Shown here piece after piece: positions 41,638 to 50,424 of a stretch of DNA of 64,000 bases. Position 1 is the first letter of the stretch, and every line of letters starts with the position of its first letter. This stretch comes from Methylobacterium sp. (lineage in GTDB: Bacteria > Pseudomonadota > Alphaproteobacteria > Rhizobiales > Beijerinckiaceae): NCBI GenBank assembly GCA_020252645.1, contig JADCCN010000008.1:1-64000 (forward strand), read 5' to 3'. The notes below the pieces were generated by a model. The model did no database searches and was not told where the DNA came from. It saw only the letters and a list, made by a program, of their open reading frames with translations. Position numbers and translations under genes: made by a program.

Positions 41638-42849
41638 TCAGGCGATCTTCACGAGGGTGATCCTGCCGGCCTTCACCTGCTCGTAGCGGAACCGGCAATC
41701 CTGGATGTCGCCTGCATCCGTGAAGTCGCAGGGGCCGGAGGCGCCATCATAATTCACGGCCTTCTTCCCGGCGATGAGCTGCAGGCCATCGAGCGCGTTG
41801 TCGACCATGGCGCCGCCCGCCGCCTGGCTCACCTTGCGGATATTGTCCCTGATGGCCGTGCCGTTCGTCTCTCCGGCCAGCGCCATCGCCAGGATGATCA
41901 GGTTGATCTGGTCATAGACCTGCGTGGTGTAGGGGTCGGGGCTTTCCACGCCGATCAGCTTCACGAGCCGCCTGTAGGCATTCGAGCCCTCTGCCGGGCT
42001 GGGCGAGATGGTGAAGATGCCCTCGGCCACTTCCGGCGGCACGCCTTCCAGCAGCTTCGCATTCACCGAATAGCCGAAGGCGATCTTCCTGCCCGCATAG
42101 CCGGCGCGGAACACATCCTTCAGCAGCACGGTCGTATCCGGCGTGTAGCCCCCGAAGATCAGCGCATCCGGCCTGCCCGCCAGCGCCTGGTCCACCTCGG
42201 TGCGGTAGGCGGGCTTCTTGTCATCATAGATCAGCCGCTCGGCCTTGCCGCCGGCCTTTTCCATCGCCGCCCTGATGTTGTTGAACTGGCTGTCGGCGAA
42301 GGGGGTCTGCGGGGTGAGGAAGAAGACCGATTTCGCCCCTTGCGAGAGCGCGAATTCACCGAATTTCCGGCCCTGCAACGTGGTGTTCGGCTGCGTGCGG
42401 ACAAGGAAGCCCTGATGCGGCAGTGCCGTGATCGAATCTGCGCCGGAAACGGTCGCGAGGAAAGTGCCCGAACCCCAGCAGAGCGGCGCGACGGCGGTCG
42501 TCACAGCCGAGGCCCAGGTGCCCATGATGGCGGAGACCTTGTCGACATCGATGAGCTTGCGCGCGGCGCGCACGCCGGCTTCCGGGTTGGTCTGGTCGTC
42601 TTCGCCCAGAAGCTCGATGCGCCGGCCGAGAATGCCGCCCGCTCCATTCACCTCATCCACCACCGCCCTTACGGCCTTGCCCATCACCGGGCCATAGGGG
42701 CCGCCCGCGCCGGTGAGCGGCAGGAGGGTCGCAAGCCGGATCGGCGCGCCCTGCGCCCGGCCGACGGCCGGGATGGCGAGGCTGCCTGCGACGGCTGCCG
42801 TGCCGGCAAGCAGTCTCCGTCGATCGATGTCCATTCTCATGCGCCTCAT
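41638..42849 (-). CDS. LIV-type ABC transporter substrate-binding protein (second set)
   Basis: Signal peptide; IRLATLLPLTGAGGPYGPVMGKAV. Confidence 0.92.
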   Translation of the reverse strand: MRRMRMDIDRRRLLAGTAAVAGSLAIPAVGRAQGAPIRLATLLPLTGAGGPYGPVMGKAVRAVVDEVNGAGGILGRRIELLGEDDQTNPEAGVRAARKLIDVDKVSAIMGTWASAVTTAVAPLCWGSGTFLATVSGADSITALPHQGFLVRTQPNTTLQGRKFGEFALSQGAKSVFFLTPQTPFADSQFNNIRAAMEKAGGKAERLIYDDKKPAYRTEVDQALAGRPDALIFGGYTPDTTVLLKDVFRAGYAGRKIAFGYSVNAKLLEGVPPEVAEGIFTISPSPAEGSNAYRRLVKLIGVESPDPYTTQVYDQINLIILAMALAGETNGTAIRDNIRKVSQAAGGAMVDNALDGLQLIAGKKAVNYDGASGPCDFTDAGDIQDCRFRYEQVKAGRITLVKIA

Positions 42850-42937
42850 GTCCTGCTCCTGTCCCTGTTGTTGAGCACGTCTCGTTTTGATGGAAGCAAA
42901 ACCGTACTCTATCTGATTGATTTGTCGCATGTTGTTA

Positions 42938-42974
42938 CGCAAAACCGGTATCCGCTTTTGCGAGAGCATGCTCT
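42938..42974. repeat. Divergent copy of the dispersed palindrome: CGCAAAACCGGTATCCGCTTTTGCG followed by AGAGCATGCTCT
   Basis: Inverted arms read directly; shared core with 62-98 and 32218-32264. Confidence 0.8.
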
Positions 42975-42993
42975 TGCTGGCTGTTTCCACGGC

Positions 42994-43701
42994 TCATCCT
43001 CCCAGAAAGAGCCGACGGATATCGGGGTCTGCCGCGAGCGCCCTGCCCTCGCCTGTCGCAATGTCGCGGCCCGCGACGAGCACGTAGCCGCGATGGGAGA
43101 TTTCGAGCGCCTCAAGCGCGTGCTGCTCGACCATGAGGATCGGCAGCCCGCCGGCATTGAGCGCGAGAATGGCATCCATGAGATCGGCCGCAGCCCCGGG
43201 CGCGAGCCCGGCCGTCGGTTCATCCAGCAAGAGCAGCTTCGGCGCGGTCATCAGCCCCATGGCCATGGCGAGGATCTGCCGCTGGCCGCCCGAGAGCGTG
43301 CGGGCGAGCGCGCCCTTCTTCCCGGCGAGCATGGGGTAGCGCGCATAGAGCGCCGCGCTGCGCTCTGCCGCCCTGGAAGGATCGAGAAAGGCGGAAATCG
43401 AGAGGTTCTCGGCCACCGTCATGGTGCCGAAGACGTTCCTCTCCTGCGGCACGAAGGCAATGCCCGCCTTCGCGCGGCCGAGGGCATCCGTGCCCTCGAT
43501 GGCCTGCCCCTCGAAAAGGATGCGCCCTGCCCCGAGCGTCAGCAGCCCCGCAACGGCCTTCAGCAGGGTGGATTTCCCCGCCCCATTCGGCCCGATGATC
43601 GAAACGATCTCTCCCGCCGCGACATGGATGGACGCGCCCTTGAGGATCTGCTCCTCCCGGTTGTAACCGGCCACGGCGCCTTCCACGCAGAGGATCGTCA
43701 A
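42994..43701 (-). CDS. livF: ABC transporter ATP-binding protein LivF (second set)
   Basis: GPNGAGKSTLLKAVAG, LSGGQRQILAMAMGL. Confidence 0.92.
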   Translation of the reverse strand: MTILCVEGAVAGYNREEQILKGASIHVAAGEIVSIIGPNGAGKSTLLKAVAGLLTLGAGRILFEGQAIEGTDALGRAKAGIAFVPQERNVFGTMTVAENLSISAFLDPSRAAERSAALYARYPMLAGKKGALARTLSGGQRQILAMAMGLMTAPKLLLLDEPTAGLAPGAAADLMDAILALNAGGLPILMVEQHALEALEISHRGYVLVAGRDIATGEGRALAADPDIRRLFLGG

Positions 43702-44465
43702 TGCCGCCTCCCCAGATAGGCTTCCTGCACGTCTTCCCGCGCGGCGATCTCCTCGAAGCGGCCCTCGGCCATCACGCGGCCATTCGCCATGACGATCACC
43801 GGGTCGCAGAGGCGGCGGACCAGCGCCATGTCATGCTCGATGATGAGGATGGTGATGCCCTCGCGGTTGATGGCCGTGAGGTGCTCGCCGATTTCGCTGG
43901 CAAGCGTGGGATTCACGCCCGCCATGGGCTCGTCGAAGAGGATCATACGCGGCTCGCTCATGAGGGCGCGGGCGATCTCGAGGAGCTTCTTCTGCCCGCC
44001 GGAAAGGGCGGTCACCGGGTTGTCGATGACATGCGCGAGCTTCAGCCGGCGGGCGATGGAATGCGCTCGCTCCGCGAGACGATTTTCGGCCTGGCGGGTC
44101 CCGGATGAGCCGATCAGCGCCGCCAGAAGCCGGTCACCCGGCTGGTCCTGCCCGTGCAGCATCAGGTGCTGGAAAACCGTGAGCCTGGGGAAGCCGCGCG
44201 CAAGCTGGAAGCTGCGCGCCAGCCCCGCGCGCACAAGGGTTTCCGGCCGGCTGTTCGTGATGTCGGAACCGGCGAACCGCACCGTTCCGCCCCCGGCCGG
44301 ATAAAGCCCCGAGACCACATTGAAAAGCGTGGATTTCCCCGCGCCATTCGGCCCGATCAGCCCCGTGAAGGACCCTTCGCGCACGCAAAGATCGACGCCG
44401 CGCAGCACCTCGACACCGTAAAAGGCGCGGCGAAGCCCCGAAATCTCCAGCGCGCCGATCATCAT
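43698..44465 (-). CDS. livG: ABC transporter ATP-binding protein LivG (second set)
   Basis: GPNGAGKSTLFNVVSG, LSGGQKKLLEIARAL. Confidence 0.92.
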   Translation of the reverse strand: MMIGALEISGLRRAFYGVEVLRGVDLCVREGSFTGLIGPNGAGKSTLFNVVSGLYPAGGGTVRFAGSDITNSRPETLVRAGLARSFQLARGFPRLTVFQHLMLHGQDQPGDRLLAALIGSSGTRQAENRLAERAHSIARRLKLAHVIDNPVTALSGGQKKLLEIARALMSEPRMILFDEPMAGVNPTLASEIGEHLTAINREGITILIIEHDMALVRRLCDPVIVMANGRVMAEGRFEEIAAREDVQEAYLGRRH

Positions 44466-45133
44466 GCCCTGCCCTTCCGGGCCTGCCCCATGGAAACAAC
44501 CGCACCGCTTCCGCTGCCGGAGAGCTGCGCGCGCACATCGCGTTTCCAGAAATCGAGAAGGCCGGCATAATAGGCGGGATCGACGCGGATGATGCTCTGC
44601 GCGATCATCCCGCGGATGAGGCAGAGCGTGCCATTCATCAACGCGCGGGCGAATTCCGGCTCGACCCGATAGCGATCGGCGAGCTGGTTCCAGATGTTGT
44701 CGAGCGCCTGGTGCCATTCGCGCACCACGGGCCGCACCGTATCGAGGAAGGTCGCGTTTCGCCGGGCCTCGAGCATGAACTCGAGCGTGACGAGAAAGAG
44801 CCGGCGGTTCATCAATTCCCAGAGGAAATCGACGATATCGTCGGATGAGCCATTCTGGGCGATGAAGGCCCTCGTGAAAGCCCTCAATTCCTCGATGGCG
44901 ATGAGCAGCATGTGTTCGATGGCGCTGGCGATCAATTCCTCGCGGCTCTTGAAGTGGTAAGTCAGCGCCCCGCGCGAAACACCTGCAGCTTCAGCGATAT
45001 CGCTGGTCGAAGTACCGGCAAGACCCTTCTCGTGGATGAGCGTGATTGCCGCGTCGAGCAGCGCCGAACGGGTCTGCCCGGACCGCTCCTTCTGCGATCT
45101 CCGGGATCGCGGCACCGACATGGAGACCCCCAT
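44462..45133 (-). CDS. TetR/AcrR family transcriptional regulator
   Basis: TRSALLDAAITLIHEKGLAGTSTSDIAEAAGVSRGALTYHFKSREEL. Confidence 0.92.
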   Translation of the reverse strand: MGVSMSVPRSRRSQKERSGQTRSALLDAAITLIHEKGLAGTSTSDIAEAAGVSRGALTYHFKSREELIASAIEHMLLIAIEELRAFTRAFIAQNGSSDDIVDFLWELMNRRLFLVTLEFMLEARRNATFLDTVRPVVREWHQALDNIWNQLADRYRVEPEFARALMNGTLCLIRGMIAQSIIRVDPAYYAGLLDFWKRDVRAQLSGSGSGAVVSMGQARKGRA

Positions 45134-45295
45134 CACCCTTTCGATGAAACAAACAAACACGCTGGTTTTTTGCTGTCAATGGGAGGCGGGATTCCCCTGG
45201 CGCGTCGCGCGCTTCGACCTCGCTTGACAGGGATCATCCCGGCATGATTGCTCTTTTGAGACATGTTTTCCTGCTTTCCGACTGAAAAAACGATC

Positions 45296-46261
45296 ATGGA
45301 TCGCGACGTCCTCATCAGCGAGGTCGGCCCGCGCGACGGGCTGCAGAGCATTGCGCGCATCATGCCGCTCGCGGCGAAAATCCACTGGATTCGCGCCTTG
45401 GCCGGGGCGGGCGTCGCGGAGATCGAGATCGGCTCCTTCGTCCATCCGAAGCTCCTGCCGCAGATGGCGGATACGGGCGATGTCGCGGCGGAGGCGACCC
45501 GCCTCCCCGGTGTTTCCATTCTGGCGCTGGTGCCGAACCTGAAAGGCGCGGAACGGGCCTTCGCAGCGCGCGTGCCGCGTGTTTCGGTCCCGGTCTCGGT
45601 ATCCGAGAGCCATTCGCGCAAGAACACCAACATGACGCCCGTGGAGGCGATCGGGCAGGTCCGGGCGATCGACCGGCATCGCCGATCGCTGGGCCGGCCC
45701 CGGCTGCCGGGGCTCGAGGTCGGGCTCTCGACGGCCTTTGGCTGCACGATCGAAGGTGCCATCGACGAGGATCAGGTCATCCGCCTCGCGGAGATGGCGG
45801 CTGAGGCAGGTGCCGATTCGGTCGGCCTTTCGGACACCACCGGAATGGGCAACCCCGCGCAGGCGAAGCGCCTGTTCACGCGGCTGCGCGGGGCGCTGGG
45901 CGAGAAGGCGGGCGGCGCGCATTTCCACAACACGCGCGGCCAGGGCCTCGCGAATGTCTGGGCGGCGCTGGAAGCGGGGGTGCGCACCTTTGATTCGTCA
46001 CAGGCCGGCCTTGGCGGCTGCCCCTATGCGCCAGGCGCGACGGGCAATATCGTCACCGAGGATCTCGTCTTTTTGCTGGAAGCGGCGGGATTTCGCACCG
46101 GCATCGATATCGGGAAGCTCATCGCGGCGCGCGCCATTCTGGCCGAGGCGCTGCCGGGCGAACCGCTTTACGGGCACGTGCCCGAGGCCGGTCTGCCGAA
46201 AGGTTTCCTGCCCGCCGCGCGCATGGCAGACCGAGGCAGACCGAGCGTGAGCGCACCTTGA
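45296..46261 (+). CDS. Hydroxymethylglutaryl-CoA lyase-like (DRE-TIM) protein
   Basis: ISEVGPRDGLQ, LSDTTGMGNP, HFHNTRGQGLANVWAALEAGV, GLGGCPYAPGATGN. Confidence 0.9.
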   Translation: MDRDVLISEVGPRDGLQSIARIMPLAAKIHWIRALAGAGVAEIEIGSFVHPKLLPQMADTGDVAAEATRLPGVSILALVPNLKGAERAFAARVPRVSVPVSVSESHSRKNTNMTPVEAIGQVRAIDRHRRSLGRPRLPGLEVGLSTAFGCTIEGAIDEDQVIRLAEMAAEAGADSVGLSDTTGMGNPAQAKRLFTRLRGALGEKAGGAHFHNTRGQGLANVWAALEAGVRTFDSSQAGLGGCPYAPGATGNIVTEDLVFLLEAAGFRTGIDIGKLIAARAILAEALPGEPLYGHVPEAGLPKGFLPAARMADRGRPSVSAP

Positions 46262-46460
46262 TTGCCGTATTCCCGGGCGATGCTGACCATCCCGATTCCC
46301 GCTCGCGGATCTTCACGCATTGCCGCGCCCGCGCCAAAAAACGACGGCGATCGGCCGGGACTGCCCCGCGACATCCCGGAAGCGGCAGAGCCATCGGCGC
46401 CGGCATGCTTTTTCAACCGGGCGGGTGACGGCCCCGGCGGGATGGCTTCGACCCCCGCGA

Positions 46461-46494
46461 GCAGGCCTCTTCGACAAGCAGGCCTCTTCGACAA
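46461..46494. repeat. 17-bp tandem duplication (GCAGGCCTCTTCGACAA), 2 copies
   Basis: Direct reading. Confidence 0.9.
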
Positions 46495-46501
46495 GCGGGC
46501 C

Positions 46502-47539
46502 TCAGAAGACGGCGTGATCGCCGCGTTCATCCCGGATTTCGCCCCGGATCAGACGAGCATAATGCTCGCGCAAGGTGTCGCTGCCGGTGGAGGGCGTTGC
46601 ATCGGCTTCGTATCGTCCGGTTTCGGGGTTCCAGAGGAGCATGGATTCGCTGGCATAGTAATGCCCGATGCCCGCGAGTTCCGCCTTGTCCGCCATCCGG
46701 GCGCTGACATGCCCGAGTGCGGCGAGAACCGCGCGGATGGTCGAGATCATCCCCAGCGGCACGGAGCGGAACTTCGCCGGGCGCCCGATGAGGTCGAACA
46801 GCATCTCGCCCTGTTCGCGCGGCGTCAGGGCCGCGCCGGGGCCGCCGATCGGCAGGATGCGGTTCCAACGGCTCGTATCCTCGAGGCAACCGGCAATGAA
46901 GCGGCCGAGATCGCGGTCGCTGACGGGTTTGCAGGCGGTCAGGCGGCCATCGCCGAAGACCAGGAAAGGCCGGCCCCTTTTCACCCGCTCCACCTGCCCG
47001 GACAGCGACTTGAAGAAGGCTGTGGGCCGCACGATGGAATAGGTCAGGCCGGATTCCATCAATTCGCGTTCGAAAGCGAGCTTCGCCTGCTGGAAGGGCA
47101 GCTTCGGCTTCTGCACGCAGATGGCCGAGAGCAGCACCATCTGCCCCACACCCGCCTGTCGGGCAATCGCGAGCGCCTGTTGATGCGCGCGATGGTCGAT
47201 CGCCCAGGCATCCCGCGCCATGCCCGTGCGCGAGGCGAGGCAGGAGACCAGCGCATCGAAGCTCTCGCCACGAAATCCATCGGCGGCAAGCGAGGCCGGA
47301 TCGGTCACATCGCCGAAGCGCAGGGCCGCGCCGGGCAGAAGGCCGGCAAGATCCTCCGCGGACAAGGCTCCGCTAATTCCGGCACAGGGCCGGATGAAGC
47401 AAACCACCTCATGGCCGCGGGCCACAAGAGCGGCGGCCGTGGCACGCCCGATCGTGCCGGTCGCGCCCAGAACGAGCACGCGCCGGGGCCGTGCGGGCTC
47501 CTGGCCGGTTTCGGCATCGCGGGCATGGGCAAAAGGCAT
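46502..47539 (-). CDS. bciA: Divinyl (bacterio)chlorophyllide a 8-vinyl-reductase-like, BciA family
   Basis: VLVLGATGTIGRATAAAL; SAICVQKPKLPFQQAKLAFE; SLSGQVERVKRGRPFLVFGDGRLTACKPVSDRDL; NRILPIGGPG...TPREQGEMLF. Confidence 0.82.
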   Translation of the reverse strand: MPFAHARDAETGQEPARPRRVLVLGATGTIGRATAAALVARGHEVVCFIRPCAGISGALSAEDLAGLLPGAALRFGDVTDPASLAADGFRGESFDALVSCLASRTGMARDAWAIDHRAHQQALAIARQAGVGQMVLLSAICVQKPKLPFQQAKLAFERELMESGLTYSIVRPTAFFKSLSGQVERVKRGRPFLVFGDGRLTACKPVSDRDLGRFIAGCLEDTSRWNRILPIGGPGAALTPREQGEMLFDLIGRPAKFRSVPLGMISTIRAVLAALGHVSARMADKAELAGIGHYYASESMLLWNPETGRYEADATPSTGSDTLREHYARLIRGEIRDERGDHAVF

Positions 47540-47975
47540 GAAAATCCGATGGTTCGACGGGAAGGTGCTCCCAACACAGGCCTCACGGAAAGCGGCTTCC
47601 CCGCAAGGCTAGCGCCGCTCGCCGGTTTTGGCCACCCGCCGAATGCCCCTGAAGAACGGACAGAAGTGCTGCCGCGCCGCCTTCCCGCGTGGCAGCGCCC
47701 GCCTCGATCCGTTCCTGCGCTGCCCTCGACTGTTCAAGCCTGAAGTCGCCGAAGACCCGTGAGGAAATCCTGCCCTCGGCGAAGGCCGCAAAGGGGCTCG
47801 ACCGCCGCCCGATCTTCGATCTCCATCCGTCGAGGAACCCACAGACGCGCTCGATTGCGACATCCGGCGCGAAGCGAGGGGGCGCCAGGCCCCGCCAAGG
47901 CACTGGCGGAATCGCTCCGAATGCGAGAACAATCCGGCATGATCCCGAGGCGAGGCCTCGAAAGGCCCGGAAGGA

Positions 47976-49430
47976 ATGTCCATGACCGCGCAATTCTCGA
48001 ACTTCATCGCTGGCGAGAGCGTCCGCGCCGCAAGGATGCTGCCGAATATCAACCCCTCGAACACCCATGACGTGATCGGCGAGTTTGCGAGCGGCACCAA
48101 CGCTGATGTCAACAACGCGGTCGCCGCCGCGAAAGCCGCCTTTCCCGCCTGGTCGCGCAGCAATCCGCAGGAGCGGCACGACATCCTCAAGCGCGCCTCC
48201 GACGAGGTGATGGCGCGCAAGGATGAGCTGGGGCGCATTCTGAGCCGCGAGGAAGGCAAGACGCTGGCCGAGGGCATCGGCGAGGCGACCAGGGCCGGGC
48301 AGATCCTCATCTTTTTTGCCGGCGAAGCCCTGCGCCTCCATGGCGAGGTCGTGAACTCCATCCGTCCGGGCGTAGGCATCGAGGTCACGCGGGAGGCTTT
48401 GGGTGTCATCGGCATGATCACGCCGTGGAATTTCCCGATCGCCATTCCCGCCTGGAAGCTCGCGCCGGCGCTCGCCCATGGCAATACGGTGGTGATCAAG
48501 CCGGCGGAACTCGTGCCGCATTCGGCCTGGGCGCTTTGCGACATTCTCCATCGGGCGGGGTTGCCCAAGGGGGTGCTGAACCTCGTCATGGGCAAGGGCT
48601 CGGTGGTGGGCCAGGCGATCATCGACCACAAGGATGTTGCGGCGATCTCGTTTACGGGCTCGGTCGGCACCGGGCGGCGCATCGCGGCGGCCAGCATCGC
48701 CTCCACGCCCATGAAGAAGGTGCAGCTCGAAATGGGCGGCAAGAACCCGCTCGTCGTGCTCGACGATGCCGATCTCAGGACCGCCGTGGAATGCGCCGCG
48801 AATGGCGCGTTCTTCTCCACCGGTCAGCGCTGCACGGCCTCCTCGCGCCTGATCGTGACCGAGGGCATCCACGACCGCTTCGTTGCCGCGCTGACCGAGC
48901 GGATGCAGGCGCTCGTGGTGGATGATGCGCTCAAGGCCGGCACGCATATCGGCCCGGTGGTCGACGCGAAACAGCTCGAGGTCGACGAGGGCTACATCGC
49001 GCTCGGCCGCTCGGAAGGCGCGAAGCTGCATTGGGGCGGCGAGCGGCTGAACCGCGAGAATCTCGGCTTCTATCTCCAGCCCGCGCTCTTCACGGAATGC
49101 ACGAACCAGATGCGCCTCAGCCGCGAGGAAGTGTTCGGCCCGGTCGCGAGCGTGATCCGCGTCAAGGATTACGAGGAGGCCCTGGCGGTGGCGAACGACA
49201 CCGAATTCGGTCTTTCTTCCGGCATCTGCACCACCAGCCTGAAACACGCCACGCATTATCGGCGAAACAGCGAGGCGGGCATGGTGATGGTGAACCTGCC
49301 GACCGCAGGCGTGGATTATCACGTGCCCTTCGGCGGCCGCAAGGGCTCGAGCTACGGCCCGCGCGAACAGGGCTCTTACGCCCGTGAGTTCTACACCACG
49401 GTCAAGACGGCCTATACCTTCGCAGGCTGA
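47976..49430 (+). CDS. Aldehyde dehydrogenase (alpha-ketoglutaric semialdehyde dehydrogenase-like)
   Basis: TPWNFPIAIPAWKLAPAL, FTGSVGTGR, LEMGGKNPLVV, FSTGQRCTASSR. Confidence 0.88.
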   Translation: MSMTAQFSNFIAGESVRAARMLPNINPSNTHDVIGEFASGTNADVNNAVAAAKAAFPAWSRSNPQERHDILKRASDEVMARKDELGRILSREEGKTLAEGIGEATRAGQILIFFAGEALRLHGEVVNSIRPGVGIEVTREALGVIGMITPWNFPIAIPAWKLAPALAHGNTVVIKPAELVPHSAWALCDILHRAGLPKGVLNLVMGKGSVVGQAIIDHKDVAAISFTGSVGTGRRIAAASIASTPMKKVQLEMGGKNPLVVLDDADLRTAVECAANGAFFSTGQRCTASSRLIVTEGIHDRFVAALTERMQALVVDDALKAGTHIGPVVDAKQLEVDEGYIALGRSEGAKLHWGGERLNRENLGFYLQPALFTECTNQMRLSREEVFGPVASVIRVKDYEEALAVANDTEFGLSSGICTTSLKHATHYRRNSEAGMVMVNLPTAGVDYHVPFGGRKGSSYGPREQGSYAREFYTTVKTAYTFAG

Positions 49431-49480
49431 GAGATCACGATCGGGGAGCCGGGCACCGGCCGTTCAGGAGCGCCGGTGCT

Positions 49481-50230
49481 TCAATTGCCGAGTATTTCCT
49501 CAAGCCGCGCAGCATCGAGAATGCGCACGCCATCCGGCACATCCAGGATGATGCGCTCGCGCATCCAGCGCGCGAGCGTGCGCGAAACGGTCTCGATCGT
49601 GAGGCCCAGATGGTCGGCGATGTCCTGCCGCCCCATCGGCAGCGGCACGGTCGGCGACGGGCCCTGGATGCGCTTCAGACGCTGCCACCACTTGATCAGG
49701 AACGAGGCGACCCGCTCCTCCGCCCTTCTGCGGCCCAGAACCACCATGTGCTCTTGCGCAATCACAAGTTCATGCGAGGCGACTTCGTGCATCTTGCGCA
49801 TCATGCTGGGATGACGCTCCATCAGCGCCATGAACCGCGGGCGCTCGAACCGGCAGAGGCTCACCTTGGTCAGGGCATCGGCGGTGAAGCCGAATCGCGG
49901 CTCCAGCGACAGGCCGAGGAAGTCTCCCGGCATGGCGAAGCCCACGATCTGGCGGCGTCCGTCCGGCAGGTCATAGTGCAGACGCAGGGTGCCGGCGGTG
50001 ATGGTGTAGAGCGAAGTCGCCGCGTCACCTTGCGAGAAAAGCGTGTTTTTCGGCGCCAGCGATGCGTGATGCATGATGGCGTCGAGTTCATGGATTTCCT
50101 GGTCCTCCAGCGCGGAACAGACTGAAAGAAGTCGCACGCGGCAATTCTGGCACACGCTTCGGCAACCCGAGGCGTCAAGGCAGCCGCTTGGCGCCAGTGC
50201 GGGCTCGGAAGAACGATCATCCAATTCCAT
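49481..50230 (-). CDS. Crp/Fnr family regulator with N-terminal Cys cluster (FnrL/FNR type)
   Basis: CLDASGCRSVCQNCRVRLLSVC; cNMP-like fold; GRQDIADHLGLTIETVSRTLARW HTH. Confidence 0.9.
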   Translation of the reverse strand: MELDDRSSEPALAPSGCLDASGCRSVCQNCRVRLLSVCSALEDQEIHELDAIMHHASLAPKNTLFSQGDAATSLYTITAGTLRLHYDLPDGRRQIVGFAMPGDFLGLSLEPRFGFTADALTKVSLCRFERPRFMALMERHPSMMRKMHEVASHELVIAQEHMVVLGRRRAEERVASFLIKWWQRLKRIQGPSPTVPLPMGRQDIADHLGLTIETVSRTLARWMRERIILDVPDGVRILDAARLEEILGN

Positions 50231-50347
50231 GGCGACTTTCCCCCCGGCCAACGGATTAGCTCAGACTACGCTGTCAGACAGGCTCGGACAATGCATGGAT
50301 CGTGCGAAAATGTCGCAGCCCCCCTTCCCATGGTCCGATCCCTTGCG

Positions 50348-50361
50348 TTGATGCGGATCAA
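50348..50361. promoter_or_regulatory. FNR box TTGATGCGGATCAA upstream of ccoN
   Basis: Perfect TTGAT-N4-ATCAA palindrome in the fnr/ccoN divergent intergenic region. Confidence 0.9.
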
Positions 50362-50424
50362 GGCACCCGCGCGCCCCATCCGGAATATGCGCTGCAATAC
50401 CACCGGCAGCCGACGGAGAAGGGC

